DNA of 64,000 bases from Paenibacillus terricola (GCF_014779765.1 NZ_JACXZA010000004.1:1-64000); one strand, 5' to 3'; shown: positions 1 to 11,893, numbered from the stretch's first letter. The notes: generated by a model not told the origin, from the letters alone. A program made the numbers and translations.

Positions 1-306
1 AGGTCGGCTACGCATCGTCGCCTTGGTGAGCCGTTACCCCACCAACTAGCTAATGCGCCGCAGGTCCATCTGTAAGTGACAGATTGCTCCGTCTTTCCCG
101 ATCTCCCCATGCGAGGAAATCGCGTATCCGGTATTAGCATTCGTTTCCGAATGTTATCCCGGTCTTACAGGCAGGTTACCTACGTGTTACTCACCCGTCC
201 GCCGCTAAGCAGTTTGAAAGCAAGCTTTCAAACCACTCCGCTCGACTTGCATGTATTAGGCACGCCGCCAGCGTTCGTCCTGAGCCAGGATCAAACTCTC
301 CATAAA
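1..306 (-). rRNA. rrs: 16S ribosomal RNA, 5' part (cut by window edge)
   Basis: The minus strand carries the universal 16S 5' segment AGAGTTTGATCCTGGCTCAG (positions 280-299), followed by sequence typical of the first ~300 nt of bacterial 16S. The mature 5' end should lie near 306, where the minus strand reads TTTATGGAGAG. The remainder lies beyond position 1. It follows gyrA and an HD-GYP gene on the same strand, matching the first rRNA operon next to oriC in Bacillus (rrnO). Confidence 0.98.
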
Positions 307-395
307 AGAAGTGCTTGTTTAGCTCATTTAAAACATTTAAACTGACAGTTTCGCTCGTTGTTCAGTTTTCAAAGAACAATTTCGACAACTTTTAC

Positions 396-424
396 ATCTT
401 ACCAGATGTTATTCAGTGTGTCAA
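396..424 (-). promoter_or_regulatory. rRNA promoter P2
   Basis: Minus strand reads TTGACA (419-424), a 17-nt spacer, then TAAGAT (396-401), close to the sigma-A consensus. Transcription would start near 389. Between it and the 16S is TTGTTCTTTGAAAACTGA (362-379), which resembles the boxA-type antitermination leader of Bacillus rRNA operons. Confidence 0.8.
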
Positions 425-468
425 TCTTTTTTTCTTTTTCTTCGCTGCCGTTCAGCGGCGACTTAGAT

Positions 469-498
469 AATATATCATAGACGAGCATCCCATTGCAA
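469..498 (-). promoter_or_regulatory. rRNA promoter P1 (upstream tandem promoter)
   Basis: Minus strand reads TTGCAA (493-498), 18 nt, TATATT (469-474). Tandem promoters are usual for Bacillus rRNA operons. This one is weaker than P2 by sequence. A short GC hairpin (CGCTGCCG/CGGCG) lies between the two promoters. Confidence 0.55.
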
Positions 499-562
499 CA
501 CCTTTTTTCATATTTTATCGATATTCTTTACTATTCTTTATAATTACCGAGCATAACAGCAA

Positions 563-596
563 GAACCCGCCCTTTCCTTGTAGGAATGGCGGGTTC
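563..596 (-). terminator. Terminator of the gyrA / HD-GYP unit
   Basis: Inverted repeat GAACCCGCC (563-571) / GGCGGGTTC (588-596), extended by CTTTCC/GGAAT. It lies just downstream of the HD-GYP stop codon. The following T tract on the minus strand is short, so the call rests mainly on the strong stem and the position before the rRNA promoters. Confidence 0.6.
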
Positions 597-611
597 TCAG
601 CCAGTTAATAT

Positions 612-1691
612 CTAATTCGATATAACCTCTTGAATATAGATATGACGCTCTATGGTTAGGTTTACGATTGTACCCGCAACAGACACCCATGGCCTTGTCG
701 GTTGGCTTCGATCAGAGAATACAATCTCCCCTGAACGCCCATCGCTTAGCTTAACGACCGTACCATTATGGAACTGTGTTGCTCTCTCAATAAATACACG
801 TACGTATGAAGGTTCTAGCTTGCCGAAGGCATTCTTTTGGATCTCCTCCAGGACACTATACGGCGAAGTTGCCTTCTGATACACCTTATTAAGCGTCATT
901 GCGTGGAACGTATCCGCGATCGCAACGATCTTTGCGTAAGGATGGATCTTGTCCGCCTTGATCCCTAGTGGGTAGCCGCTGCCGTCCTCACGTTCGTGAT
1001 GCTGCAGAGACGCCAGTTTAACCCCTTCGTTCAGGGCTGCACTTGGTTTCAGAAGCTGATAGCCGTTCACCGTATGACGGCGTACTTCTTCCCGCTCCTC
1101 ACTAGTCAATGCAGTAGGCTTGAATAGAATTGCACGGTCAACCTTCGTATTGCCTATATCATGGAACAGACCTGCCAATGCGATCTGTACCCAATCCTTC
1201 GAGGCAAACCCATTCCATCTTGCGAGCAAGTAGGAAGTGAGACCAGTCAACAGACTATTGTGATACCAATAGTCATCTTCCTTAAGCCCGCCAGGAATGA
1301 AGGTCAGAACATTGTATTCTCCAACCAGACCGATGAGCTTCTCCATCTGCTGACGAATCTCGAGAATCGGCAGGGATTGCCCGGATAAGGCATTATTGAA
1401 CGTCCGCTTAATGAGCTGAAGGGTTACCTCGTACTCTGCCTGGAAAGAAGAGATCACCGGCTTCTCTTCCTCTGCCTCGTTCTTCTCTTTCTTGGCAGGG
1501 GCGGCCGTCTTGTCTGACTTATTATCCGCTGGGTCTGCTTCAACTACTTTCACCTGAAAGGCTTGCAGAATCTCTAGTTCTCTTGAGGTGACGACGACAC
1601 CTTTGTGGAACAGGGTGTTGCCGAGCGGTGTCTGCACATCTTGCACAATCTTATCGCCTGGCTTAAGTCTTGATAACAATACTTGTGCCAT
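612..1691 (-). CDS. HD-GYP domain protein, probable cyclic-di-GMP phosphodiesterase
   Basis: A 359-residue protein. Residues ~1-50 resemble the DUF3391-type N-terminal part of some HD-GYP proteins. A Lys/Glu/Ala-rich linker follows (~55-77), then the HD-GYP domain (~120-320). The metal-binding pair is visible in HDIGNTKVD, and the family signature appears as HHEREDGSGYP. HD-GYP enzymes hydrolyse c-di-GMP; substrate and activity are inferred from the family. The gene starts 35 nt after the gyrA stop on the same strand, with GGAGAG 8 nt before its ATG, so it is probably co-transcribed with gyrA. No membrane segment or receiver domain is present, so the input signal is unknown. Confidence 0.85.
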   Translation of the reverse strand: MAQVLLSRLKPGDKIVQDVQTPLGNTLFHKGVVVTSRELEILQAFQVKVVEADPADNKSDKTAAPAKKEKNEAEEEKPVISSFQAEYEVTLQLIKRTFNNALSGQSLPILEIRQQMEKLIGLVGEYNVLTFIPGGLKEDDYWYHNSLLTGLTSYLLARWNGFASKDWVQIALAGLFHDIGNTKVDRAILFKPTALTSEEREEVRRHTVNGYQLLKPSAALNEGVKLASLQHHEREDGSGYPLGIKADKIHPYAKIVAIADTFHAMTLNKVYQKATSPYSVLEEIQKNAFGKLEPSYVRVFIERATQFHNGTVVKLSDGRSGEIVFSDRSQPTRPWVSVAGTIVNLTIERHIYIQEVISN

Positions 1692-1726
1692 TGCCTTTCT
1701 CTCCTGTTCCTTAGGTCTGTCGCGAT

Positions 1727-4192
1727 CTATTCGGTTTCTTGCTCTTCGCCCTCTTCTTCGGGTTCTTCCTCACTGCGGGCTACGCGCGTAACCGTCGCAA
1801 CAGCATCCTCGTCACGAATGTGGATGAGCTTAACGCCTTGCGTGTTACGACCCATGGACGAGATTCCATCCATGCTCGTACGGATCATCGTACCTGATTC
1901 CGTCATAATCATCAGATCTTCTTCGTTCTCAACAACTTTGAGGCCGACAATCGATCCGTTCTTATCTGTAACATTGAGCGTCTTGATCCCTTTACCGCCA
2001 CGGCTCTGGCTGCGGTACTCACTCATCGGAGTACGTTTGCCATAACCTTTGGACGTTACGATCAGTACATCATTGTCGCTCTGAACAATATCCATATCAA
2101 TGACTTTATCGCCATCGTCAAGTTGAATGCCTTTAACCCCCGTTGCGGAACGTCCCATCGAACGAACATCCTGCTCTGGGAAGCGAATCGACATACCTTG
2201 GCTCGTACCCATGATGATCTCTTGGTTGCCATCTGTCAGTTTTACACCGATCAGATCGTCATCTTCACGTAGTGAAATCGCGATCAGACCAACCTTACGA
2301 ATGTTCGAGTAATCATCAAGCGGCGTCTTCTTCACGACACCTTGCCGCGTAGCGAAGAACAGGTAGTTATCATTATCGAAAGATTCAACCGGAATCACCG
2401 CGTTGACGACTTCACCCTGTTCGATCTGAATCAGGTTGATAATCGGCGTACCTCGTGCTGTACGGCTGAGATCTGGAATTTCGTATGCCTTCAACCGGTA
2501 TACCTTACCTTTATCCGTGAAGAAAAGCAGGTAATGGTGCGTATTCGATACGAATAGGTGCTCGACGAAATCGTCATCCTTCGTATCCATACCGATAACA
2601 CCTTTGCCGCCCCGCTTCTGGCTGCGGTATGTCGTAACCGGCAGGCGCTTAACGTAACCCGAATGGGTGATCGAAATAATAACGTCCTCACGCGGAATGA
2701 GATCCTCGTCGAGAATTTCGTCTTCCCCAATCGTAATTTCCGTCCGGCGCTCATCGCCGAACTTCTCACTGATCTCATTAAGCTCGGTACTGATGATATC
2801 GAGCACGAGCTGCTCGTCAGCAAGAATCGCTTTGTACTCAGCGATCTTCGCTAGAAGTTCGTTATACTCGGCCTCGATCTTATCGCGTTCCAAACCAGTG
2901 AGACGCTGCAGGCGCATGTCGAGAATAGCTTGTGCTTGTTCCAGGGTCAGCCCGAACCGAGCAATCAAACCTTCACGCGCATCGTCCGTTGTACGCGATC
3001 CACGGATCAGCGCAATGACCTCATCCAGATTATCGAGCGCAATGCGCAAACCTTCGAGAATATGCGCGCGCGCCTCCGCCTTCTTCAGGTCGAATTCCGT
3101 ACGACGGCGGATAATCTCGATCTGGTGCTGCAGGTAGTGGTACAGGATATCTTTGATATTAAGCACTTTCGGTTCGCCGTTAACGAGCGCGAGCATGTTA
3201 ATACCAAAAGTCGATTGCAATTGCGTTTGCTTGTACAGGTTGTTCAATACGACCGATGGCGTTACATCGCGGCGAAGCTCGATGACGATGCGCATACCGT
3301 TGCGGTCGGACTCATCACGCAGGTCGGTGATACCCTCAACCTTTTTCTCCCGGACGAGTTCTGCAATCTTCTCAACCAGACGTGCCTTATTAACTTGGTA
3401 TGGCAGCTCATGCACGATAATGCGCGCCTTGCCGCCATTCTCTTCGATCGTCGCTTTCGCGCGCATCGTAACCGATCCGCGTCCCGTCGTGTAAGCCTGA
3501 CGGATACCTGCTTGTCCCATTACATAGCCGTACGTCGGGAAGTCAGGACCTTTAATATAATTCATGAGCTCAATCGAGGTGATCTCTGGATTAACGATCA
3601 ATGCCTGAATACCATCGATTACCTCAACCAGATTGTGCGGTGGAATATTCGTCGCCATGCCTACCGCGATACCCGTTACACCATTCACTAGCAAGTTCGG
3701 GAAACGGGATGGCAGAACGGCTGGTTCGTGTTCTTCACCGTCGTAGTTAGGTATGAAATCGACTGTCTCTTTATTCAGATCACGAAGCAGCTCCATCGCA
3801 ATCTTCGAGAGTCTAGCCTCTGTATAACGCATTGCTGCCGCCATATCACCGTCAACTGAACCGAAGTTGCCATGGCCGTCAACGAGCATATAACGCATCG
3901 AGAAATCTTGTGCCATACGAACCATCGTGTCATATACGGCCGAGTCACCATGCGGGTGATACTTACCGATAACTTCACCGACGATCCTAGCCGACTTCTT
4001 GTACGGCTTATCTGGCGACATACCAAGTTCGGACATTGCGAAAAGAATCCGTCGATGTACAGGCTTCAGTCCGTCTCGTACATCCGGGAGCGCACGGCTT
4101 ACGATGATACTCATCGCATATTCCATGAACGAATCGCGCATCTCGACGCCGATATCACGATCCCTTATTTGTGAACGTTGTTCTTCCGACAT
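1727..4192 (-). CDS. gyrA: DNA gyrase subunit A
   Basis: Breakage-reunion subunit of gyrase (A2B2), which introduces negative supercoils. The protein is 821 aa when started at the ATG preceded by AGGAGGG with ~5 nt spacing; an in-frame ATG 57 nt further upstream lacks an RBS. The catalytic tyrosine is Y123 in AAMRYTEAR. The quinolone-resistance region reads [13 protein letters not shown] with Ser at position 84, the sensitive-type residue. The C-terminal beta-pinwheel carries the GyrA box QKRGGKG and a second, similar QSRGGKG. The C-terminus is acidic ([11 protein letters not shown]). Unlike in many Bacillus it is separated from gyrB by a divergent gene. Confidence 0.99.
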   Translation of the reverse strand: MSEEQRSQIRDRDIGVEMRDSFMEYAMSIIVSRALPDVRDGLKPVHRRILFAMSELGMSPDKPYKKSARIVGEVIGKYHPHGDSAVYDTMVRMAQDFSMRYMLVDGHGNFGSVDGDMAAAMRYTEARLSKIAMELLRDLNKETVDFIPNYDGEEHEPAVLPSRFPNLLVNGVTGIAVGMATNIPPHNLVEVIDGIQALIVNPEITSIELMNYIKGPDFPTYGYVMGQAGIRQAYTTGRGSVTMRAKATIEENGGKARIIVHELPYQVNKARLVEKIAELVREKKVEGITDLRDESDRNGMRIVIELRRDVTPSVVLNNLYKQTQLQSTFGINMLALVNGEPKVLNIKDILYHYLQHQIEIIRRRTEFDLKKAEARAHILEGLRIALDNLDEVIALIRGSRTTDDAREGLIARFGLTLEQAQAILDMRLQRLTGLERDKIEAEYNELLAKIAEYKAILADEQLVLDIISTELNEISEKFGDERRTEITIGEDEILDEDLIPREDVIISITHSGYVKRLPVTTYRSQKRGGKGVIGMDTKDDDFVEHLFVSNTHHYLLFFTDKGKVYRLKAYEIPDLSRTARGTPIINLIQIEQGEVVNAVIPVESFDNDNYLFFATRQGVVKKTPLDDYSNIRKVGLIAISLREDDDLIGVKLTDGNQEIIMGTSQGMSIRFPEQDVRSMGRSATGVKGIQLDDGDKVIDMDIVQSDNDVLIVTSKGYGKRTPMSEYRSQSRGGKGIKTLNVTDKNGSIVGLKVVENEEDLMIMTESGTMIRTSMDGISSMGRNTQGVKLIHIRDEDAVATVTRVARSEEEPEEEGEEQETE

Positions 4193-4660
4193 TGTTACCC
4201 TCCTGACATCTTTTGCAAAACGATGCCTGTCGCGCTGCTGCACTGGCATTCGTCATGTAAGAATCAGCTCTTAGAGTCTGATAAATCCGCATACTCTTGT
4301 TAATCTATTTGTTTCACAAAGCCGCTCAGCTTAAACCTGACGAATACGAACATCCCTATCACTTGGTGAAGCGCTTGCCGCCGTCTGTGGGCACAATGCG
4401 TTTCATTCCGAACAAATCCAAGCACTAGAATAAGCTGAAATCCTATTCACGCTTGGATTTGGAAAACAGGCTTCACGTTCAGCCAAAAACAGTTAGCCGC
4501 CCTTCGCTTCCAGCCCCCGTTCTCCATATGCTGATAAGGAATGCACACTCATTTTCATCAATAGGCACACCTCTCTATTATAACATCGATTTCCACCTCT
4601 GTCTTCTTTCGTTGTCGAATGGTCGGGATAGTTTTTTATGATGAAAGGCGGTATAAACGA
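4193..4660. other. Divergent intergenic region between gyrA and the YheC/D gene
   Basis: Holds the 5' ends of two divergent genes. It contains one copy of a ~50-bp dispersed element (4362-4410) and a 10-bp perfect inverted repeat AAATCCAAGC / GCTTGGATTT (4414-4423 / 4451-4460, 27-nt loop). No convincing -35/-10 pair could be assigned to either gene. Confidence 0.6.
4362..4410 (-). repeat. Dispersed ~50-bp intergenic element, copy 1
   Basis: Read on the minus strand it begins GGAATGAAACGCATTGTGCC and ends GCGCTTCACCAAGT. The same start and end are shared with copies at 13339-13390, 15151-15202 and 19424-19478. This copy is about 4 nt shorter in the middle than the others. Confidence 0.6.
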
Positions 4661-5467
4661 GTGGCTATTCAGCGCGTGCATAGCAAATGGTCCAAAACAG
4701 CAGCATTGCTGGCTTCCGAGCAACTGCGTCAATATATCCCTGAAACGTCGCCATTTAAGCGTGAAACCGTACGTATGATGCTTGAACAGTATGGCATGAT
4801 CTACGTTAAGCCTGATCGCGGAACGTTCGGCAACGGCGTCATTCGGGTTGAGAAGTCTGCCTCTTCCCCGCTTCCATACCGCTTCCAGCTGGATAAGAAG
4901 GTTCGACAATTTGCGACGTTTGAGGCGATGTACCCTCGATTGCTGTCAGTTCAACGGACGAGGCCCTATCTTGCCCAGAAAGGGATACGGCTGCTGCAAT
5001 ATCATAACCGCCGCTTCGACTTTCGCGTGATGGTTCAGCATAATCTAAGAGGCGAGTGGGAGACGACAGGCGTTATCGGCAGACTCGGACTTCCGTCCAA
5101 AATCGTAACGAACTATCACAGCGGCGCTACTCCGCTTCCGTTCTCCACACTCATGTCCCCGCATATGTCGGAGCACAGACAAAACGAATATTTGACCTAC
5201 CTTTCGAACCTAGGCGTCGAGACGGCTAAACAGCTACAGCTTATTTATCCCGGCATTAAAGAAATCGGCATCGACTTCGCCATCGATACCGAGCTGCATC
5301 CTTGGATCCTAGAGGTCAATACACTGCCGGATCCATTCTTGTTCCGCAAGCTGGGCGATCGTAAAGTGTTCAATCGGATCTATCAATATGCTGTCGGTTA
5401 CGGCCGCTTTAAGGCAAAGAGAACGCGACGCGTAAACAAAAACAAGCCGCAGACCAAAACGATCTGA
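4661..5467 (+). CDS. YheC/YheD-type ATP-grasp protein (spore-coat-associated family)
   Basis: The protein matches the YheC/YheD family, ATP-grasp-like proteins associated with endospore coats in Bacillus. Visible features are VKPDRGTFGNGVIRV near the N-terminus (nucleotide-binding loop type), YHNRRFDFRVMVQ in the middle, and IGIDFAIDTELHPWILEVN with the Asp/Glu-x-Asn metal site typical of ATP-grasp. The GTG at 4661 is preferred because AAAGGCGG lies 9 nt before it; an in-frame ATG at 4619 has no RBS. That gives 268 aa. It lies between gyrA and gyrB on the opposite strand. Its 3' end overlaps the gyrB terminator hairpin. The substrate is unknown. Confidence 0.8.
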   Translation: MAIQRVHSKWSKTAALLASEQLRQYIPETSPFKRETVRMMLEQYGMIYVKPDRGTFGNGVIRVEKSASSPLPYRFQLDKKVRQFATFEAMYPRLLSVQRTRPYLAQKGIRLLQYHNRRFDFRVMVQHNLRGEWETTGVIGRLGLPSKIVTNYHSGATPLPFSTLMSPHMSEHRQNEYLTYLSNLGVETAKQLQLIYPGIKEIGIDFAIDTELHPWILEVNTLPDPFLFRKLGDRKVFNRIYQYAVGYGRFKAKRTRRVNKNKPQTKTI

Positions 5468-5475
5468 CGGCTTGT
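5441..5475 (-). terminator. gyrB operon terminator, embedded in the end of the YheC/D gene
   Basis: ACAAGCCG (5452-5459) / CGGCTTGT (5468-5475) forms the stem. On the minus strand it is followed by TTTTTGTTT, a good U tract. It lies 33 nt past the gyrB stop and inside the last codons of the convergent gene, so it may end transcripts from both sides. Confidence 0.75.
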
Positions 5476-5508
5476 TGTATGAGCAGCCCTTATGAATAGA
5501 GCTGCATT

Positions 5509-7425
<1,917 letters not shown>

Positions 7426-7474
7426 TCACTGCTCCTCTCGACTGCTCTTCGTGTTTGCGATAAAAGCCCGCCGA

Positions 7475-7723
7475 TTAGTAAGCCGCAAAATGATGGGCCC
7501 GCTTCTTCAACGTAGAGGATGAAATCGGCGAATAATAGATTTTATGTTTAGTTAGGACGATCGACTTCGGTTCCTCTTCCCCAATGGTCTCAACGTCTTT
7601 ACGTTTGCGTGCGCCTGCCACGAATTGTTTGGAAAGCTTGGACGATTGTTCGATCGAAACGTCGAAAATAGCGACCAGCTCCGCTGCCCGAATAATTTTC
7701 TCTCCGCCCAAATGGATATACAT
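7475..7723 (-). CDS. remB: Extracellular matrix regulator RemB (DUF370 family)
   Basis: An 82-aa protein of the DUF370/RemA-RemB family, equivalent to B. subtilis YaaB by sequence and position. Visible features are the start MYIHLGGEKIIRAAELVAIF and the conserved stretch SIVLTKHKIYYSPISSSTLKKR. In B. subtilis, RemA binds DNA to activate matrix genes and RemB contributes to the same pathway; the role here is inferred. AAGGAAGGA lies 7 nt before the ATG. The gene sits between recF (44 nt) and gyrB (55 nt), as in Bacillus. Confidence 0.92.
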   Translation of the reverse strand: MYIHLGGEKIIRAAELVAIFDVSIEQSSKLSKQFVAGARKRKDVETIGEEEPKSIVLTKHKIYYSPISSSTLKKRAHHFAAY

Positions 7724-7767
7724 TCGCAGTCCTTCCTTTCGCTAAAACGCTATAATTCTTTAGTGCG

Positions 7768-8871
7768 TTAACGCGTGACACGACCGTCTAGGACATGATA
7801 AATGCCAGCATCTTGTAGCTTGCCGAGATCGACGCTCTCAAGGCCGGTCGTCGTAATAAAAGTCTGCACTTTCGATTGGAATGTCTCGATTAGCTGCGTC
7901 TGCCGGTTTCGGTCCAGCTCAGAAAGTACATCGTCGAGCAGCAACAGCGGATATTCACCAATCTCTTCTCGAATTAGCTCGATTTCTGCCAGTTTAAGCG
8001 ATAATGCTGTCGTACGCTGCTGTCCCTGTGAACCGAACGTTTGTGCTTCTTTCCCGTTAATAAAGAACGCCAAATCGTCCCGGTGAGGACCAACAAGCGT
8101 TGTACCCCTTCGGATTTCCTGTTCTTTAACCTGTGATAATTTTAACATAAAATGATCAAATAAAACAGATTCATCTTCAAAGTCGAATGAAGGCTTATAC
8201 GCGACCGTTAATTGTTCGGTTCCAGCCGTTATGCCCGCATGAATCTGCTGCGCCCATTGTTGCAGCTTTTGTATAAAGTATTTCCGTTTTTTAATAATTT
8301 TAACACCAAATTCTGCCAACTGCACATTCCATACTTCTAGAAGACCTTGTTTATCTCCACCGCTGGACCAAAGCGTCTTCAAGTAATTATTGCGCTGGAC
8401 AAGTACTTTGGAATATTGCTGCAGCGTATGCAAATAGCCGGGCTGCACCTGTCCGATTTCCATATCGAGAAACCGGCGGCGCACACCCGGCGTTCCTTTC
8501 ACAATTTCCAGATCCTCAGGCGCGAACATGACGACATTGAGCGATCCTACAAAATCACTCAGGCGCCGCTGCTCCAGTCCGTTAATCTTCGCTTTCTTCC
8601 CTTGTGCCGAGAACATCAGGTCCAGCTTAACTGCTCCGTACTGTTTATCCACAACCCCGTGAATGTGGGCTTCTGAACTTTCCCAGCCGATCAGTTCTTT
8701 ATCCTTTGACGTTCGATGCGACTTCGTTAGGGCGAGGGCGAATATCGCCTCGAGCAGGTTCGTCTTCCCTTGTGCATTCGGGCCGAGGAACAGATTGACA
8801 CCGCTGCTTGTATCGAGCTCAAGCTCGTTGTAGTTACGGTAATTGCGTAGGGCAATTCGATTCAAAAACAA
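7768..8871 (-). CDS. recF: DNA replication and repair protein RecF
   Basis: SMC-like ATPase that helps load RecA at single-stranded gaps. The protein is 367 aa, the normal size. Walker A is GPNAQGKT, followed by LLEAIFALALTKSHRT; the ABC-type signature region is FGSQGQQRTTALSLKLAE, and Walker B is LLLLDDVLSELD. The start is a TTG with AGGGG about 9 nt upstream; no ATG is better placed. Located 60 nt downstream of yaaA in the conserved oriC cluster. Confidence 0.98.
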   Translation of the reverse strand: MFLNRIALRNYRNYNELELDTSSGVNLFLGPNAQGKTNLLEAIFALALTKSHRTSKDKELIGWESSEAHIHGVVDKQYGAVKLDLMFSAQGKKAKINGLEQRRLSDFVGSLNVVMFAPEDLEIVKGTPGVRRRFLDMEIGQVQPGYLHTLQQYSKVLVQRNNYLKTLWSSGGDKQGLLEVWNVQLAEFGVKIIKKRKYFIQKLQQWAQQIHAGITAGTEQLTVAYKPSFDFEDESVLFDHFMLKLSQVKEQEIRRGTTLVGPHRDDLAFFINGKEAQTFGSQGQQRTTALSLKLAEIELIREEIGEYPLLLLDDVLSELDRNRQTQLIETFQSKVQTFITTTGLESVDLGKLQDAGIYHVLDGRVTR

Positions 8872-8931
8872 AGTGCTCAGCCCCTGTCCTTGCAGTCATG
8901 GCTTATCTCATCGCTTAAACAGCTGTCAGCT

Positions 8932-9150
8932 TTAGCCGCGCCGCACAACTGTGAAAGAGCCGAAGCCTTGTACCTGTACGACGTCTCCGGCGTACAGCTT
9001 TCTTCCGCGGCGATTATCAACTTCACCGTTGATCAAGATTTCATTCTCTTGCAGGAAAAACTTCGCTTGACCGCCGGAGTCGATGCAATCTGACAGCTTT
9101 AGAAACTGGCCAAGCGCAATATATTCGGTTCCGATCGCTACTTCTTTCAT
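8932..9150 (-). CDS. yaaA: S4 domain RNA-binding protein YaaA
   Basis: A 72-aa stand-alone S4 domain protein. LGQFLKLSDCIDSGGQAKFF, then NEILINGEVDNRRGRKLYAGD, match the S4 fold and the B. subtilis YaaA sequence. The family is linked to large-subunit ribosome assembly; the exact RNA target is not evident here. GGAGAG lies 6 nt before the ATG. It is 38 nt downstream of dnaN and 60 nt before recF, the standard position in Firmicutes. Confidence 0.93.
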   Translation of the reverse strand: MKEVAIGTEYIALGQFLKLSDCIDSGGQAKFFLQENEILINGEVDNRRGRKLYAGDVVQVQGFGSFTVVRRG

Positions 9151-9188
9151 CGGTAACTCTCCATTCTTCGTGTAAGCTGGTGTGCAGC

Positions 9189-10331
9189 TTAGCCGGTTGT
9201 ACGGTAAGGCAGAATGACGTAAGTGCTGTGTGGGTGATCAACTGGACGAATAATGATCGGGCTCATCGCACCGTTGAATTGAATATTCAGTTGCTCGCTG
9301 TCGATGACCTTCAGCACGTCGAGCATATACTTCGAGTTGAACGCGATACGAAGCGGATCGCCTTCCATCTTGAACGCTTCGAGCTGCTCCGTTACGCGGC
9401 CAAGCTCAGAGGAGCTGGACGATACTTCGATACCGCCGTTGTCGAGCGTAATGAGGCGGACAATGTTTGTTTTCTCTTCGCGGCTCATCAGATATGCACG
9501 ATCGACAGCATCCGTAATTTTTTTTGTATCCACAACAAGTTCTGTTTTGAACGATTGCGGAATAATCTTGGAAGTGTCCGGGTAGATCCCGTCCAACAGA
9601 CGCGAGTAGAACAATACGTTACCGATTTTGAACAGCGCCTGGTTGTCCGCTACGACCATGTCGACAAGGGCCGAAGCGTCCGGAATAAGACGGGACAATT
9701 CGTTCAGCGTCTTCGCAGACAGAACGATATTGGAGAAACGCAGTTCCGGATTCGAATCGACCTTTGCTGTACGGTAAGCGAGACGGTGACGGTCTGTTGC
9801 AACAAAACGGAGCTGCTCTTCTTGCAGGTTCACAAGTGCACCAGTTAGAATTGGCGTCTGTTCACTTGTGGATGCAGCGAAAATCGTCTGGCGAATGATC
9901 GATTTCAATAGATCGCCTTGGATTTGAAGTACGTCGCTTTGCTCGACGGAAGGCAGAACCGGGAATTCTTCTGGATCCAGACCAACCATCTGGATATCCG
10001 TAGAACCGGAGCGAATCATCGTAATGAAATGCTCACTCACTTCGATTTCGACATTGTCGGAAGGAAGCTTCTTGACGATCTCGACAAAAAACTTCGCCGG
10101 CAGTACGACGCTTCCTGGTTTCTCCACTCTTGCGATTACTGAATCACTCGATTCAGCAGGAATGAAGCTTTGAATCGAAATATCGGTATCGCTCGCCGTT
10201 AATGTAACGCCTTGATGCGTAACTTCGAATTTGATGCCGCCGAGAATTGGAATTGCCGGGCGTGAAGACGTTGCTTTGGCGACCTGTTGAATCGCATCGT
10301 TCAGTTCATTTTTCGCTATTGTTAATTTCAT
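9189..10331 (-). CDS. dnaN: DNA polymerase III beta subunit (sliding clamp)
   Basis: Ring-shaped clamp that tethers polymerases to DNA. The protein is 380 aa with the three-fold DNA clamp architecture, beginning MKLTIAKNELNDAIQ and ending in MSPIIIRPVDHPHSTYVILP, the normal C-terminal peptide region. The start is set by AGGAGTG 6 nt before the ATG at 10331; an in-frame ATG 21 nt upstream lacks this spacing. It heads the dnaN-yaaA-recF-remB-gyrB run and is separated from dnaA by the unwinding region. Confidence 0.98.
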   Translation of the reverse strand: MKLTIAKNELNDAIQQVAKATSSRPAIPILGGIKFEVTHQGVTLTASDTDISIQSFIPAESSDSVIARVEKPGSVVLPAKFFVEIVKKLPSDNVEIEVSEHFITMIRSGSTDIQMVGLDPEEFPVLPSVEQSDVLQIQGDLLKSIIRQTIFAASTSEQTPILTGALVNLQEEQLRFVATDRHRLAYRTAKVDSNPELRFSNIVLSAKTLNELSRLIPDASALVDMVVADNQALFKIGNVLFYSRLLDGIYPDTSKIIPQSFKTELVVDTKKITDAVDRAYLMSREEKTNIVRLITLDNGGIEVSSSSSELGRVTEQLEAFKMEGDPLRIAFNSKYMLDVLKVIDSEQLNIQFNGAMSPIIIRPVDHPHSTYVILPYRTTG

Positions 10332-10398
10332 GCTTTCACTCCTATGTCGCAAGTTAGCGCGTCGATTTGAAGGTTGTCGACGAATGATGTTTGATGTC

Positions 10399-10467
10399 GT
10401 TATTTAGACGATGTTTATTAATAAATACTAGAAGTAATAGTAATAGGCGCGGTGAATATGTGGATAA
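10399..10467. other. oriC unwinding region: AT-rich DUE, DnaA-trio repeats, GC cluster and DnaA box
   Basis: Reading from dnaA towards dnaN: a DnaA box TGTGGATAA (10459-10467, perfect in reverse complement), a GC cluster GGCGCGG (10446-10452), then six consecutive trinucleotides TAG-AAG-TAA-TAG-TAA-TAG (10429-10446), and an AT-rich stretch down to 10399. This order of box, GC cluster, trios of the form [T/A]A[G/A] and AT-rich DUE is the basal unwinding arrangement described for B. subtilis oriC. Strand separation is expected here. Confidence 0.88.
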
Positions 10468-10486
10468 GCGCTTTGAACGCTGATAG

Positions 10487-10530
10487 AGCAAGCCTATCCA
10501 CATGTGCATAGCTTGTGCATAGGCTTGCTC
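10487..10530. repeat. 12-bp inverted repeat carrying near-consensus DnaA boxes, dnaA-dnaN intergenic region
   Basis: GAGCAAGCCTAT (10487-10498) and ATAGGCTTGCTC (10519-10530) are perfect inverted arms. The interior reads CCACATGTGCATAGCTTGTGC. At both arm-loop boundaries the sequence forms boxes with one mismatch to TTATNCACA (CTATCCACA, and TGTGCATAG twice). There is no T tract on the minus strand, so an oriC role for DnaA assembly fits better than a dnaA terminator. Confidence 0.65.
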
Positions 10531-10546
10531 GTTTGTTCATAGTTAT

Positions 10547-11893
10547 TCACGTATGATTTTTGACCTTCTCGCTCAAGTTCTGAACGATCTTGAACAGATC
10601 CTGGTCTGTCTTCAGCTGCGTCGAGATTTTCTCATGGGCATGGATGACCGTCGTATGGTCACGGCCGCCGAACGCCTCGCCGATCTTCGGCAGCGAGTAG
10701 TCGGTCAGCTCACGAGACAGGTACATGGCGATTTGACGCGGGAACGCCACCGCCTTCGTTCTTTTCCTCGCTTTGAATTCCTCAAGCCGCAGTCCGTAAA
10801 ATTCGCCGACCTTTTGTTGAATATCGTTGATCGTAATCATCTTCGGACGACTAGTTGGAATAATATCTTTAAGCGCTTCTGCAGCCAGATGGGACGAGAT
10901 GTCCTCATTAATAAGCGACGAGTAAGCGACGACTCGAATGAGCGCACCTTCAAGCTCCCGGATGTTCGTATCAATCTGGCTCGCGATATATACCATTGCT
11001 TCATTCGGGATTTCAAGGTTTTCCGCACGCGCTTTCTTCCGCAAAATCGCGATCCTCGTCTCTAAATCCGGCGCTTGGATGTCCGTCATCAATCCCCATT
11101 CAAACCGTGAACGGAGCCGTTCTTCCAACGTCGGAATTTCCTTCGGCGGACGGTCACTGGAGATGATGATCTGTTTGCGTTCCTCATGGAGCGCATTAAA
11201 TGTATGGAAAAATTCCTCTTGCGTTCCATCCTTGCCGGCAAGAAATTGAATATCGTCAATGAGAAGCACGTCGATGTTACGATACTTATTGCGGAAGCTC
11301 CCAGGGCTGTTATCGCGGATCGCATTAATGAACTCGTTCGTGAATTTCTCAGAAGAGATATACATGACTTTCATGTTCGGATTGTGATCGAGAATATAAT
11401 TGCCGATGGCATGCATAAGGTGCGTTTTGCCTAGACCAACGCCGCCGTATAAGAACAGCGGATTGTATGTCTTGGCCGGCGCTTCAGCTACAGCAAGCGA
11501 AGCCGCATGGGCGAAACGGTTATTGGCGCCGATGACGAACGTTTCGAACGTATATTTGGGATTCAGCAGGTGGTTGAAAGGTTCATCGGCCGATACGGCT
11601 GCAGGTACCGCAATTGGAGGCGGCTGCACCGGTTCCGGCGGGCGGTTTTCTTCAATAACGAATTTCACATCGACCGTACGACCCAGAAATTCGAACATTG
11701 TCGTTCGGACCAGCTTCGTGTATCGGCTTTCCAGCCATTCAGCGGCGAATGTTGTTGGCGCAGTTACGACAAGTACATCGCCTTTCAAGTCGGCCCTGGT
11801 CGCTTTAAACCATGTGTCGAAGCTTGGTTTGCTGAGCTTCGTCTGGATTACCGACAGCACTTGCTGCCACATATCCGGGGTATGGCTGTCCAC
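10547..11893 (-). CDS. dnaA: Chromosomal replication initiator DnaA
   Basis: AAA+ initiator that binds DnaA boxes and opens oriC. The protein is 448 aa. Domain I occupies ~1-80 and a Pro/Ala-rich domain II ~82-105. Domain III has Walker [11 protein letters not shown] and Walker [11 protein letters not shown]. Domain IV ends with the DNA-binding signature [11 protein letters not shown]. The start is GTG with AAGGAG about 9 nt upstream. DnaA-box clusters lie on both sides of the gene, which suggests the usual autoregulation. Confidence 0.99.
   Translation of the reverse strand: MDSHTPDMWQQVLSVIQTKLSKPSFDTWFKATRADLKGDVLVVTAPTTFAAEWLESRYTKLVRTTMFEFLGRTVDVKFVIEENRPPEPVQPPPIAVPAAVSADEPFNHLLNPKYTFETFVIGANNRFAHAASLAVAEAPAKTYNPLFLYGGVGLGKTHLMHAIGNYILDHNPNMKVMYISSEKFTNEFINAIRDNSPGSFRNKYRNIDVLLIDDIQFLAGKDGTQEEFFHTFNALHEERKQIIISSDRPPKEIPTLEERLRSRFEWGLMTDIQAPDLETRIAILRKKARAENLEIPNEAMVYIASQIDTNIRELEGALIRVVAYSSLINEDISSHLAAEALKDIIPTSRPKMITINDIQQKVGEFYGLRLEEFKARKRTKAVAFPRQIAMYLSRELTDYSLPKIGEAFGGRDHTTVIHAHEKISTQLKTDQDLFKIVQNLSEKVKNHT

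Noticed and set aside
76-345. 89-codon plus-strand frame at the left edge
   Set aside because: It lies antisense to the 16S rRNA 5' end and has no protein-like features.
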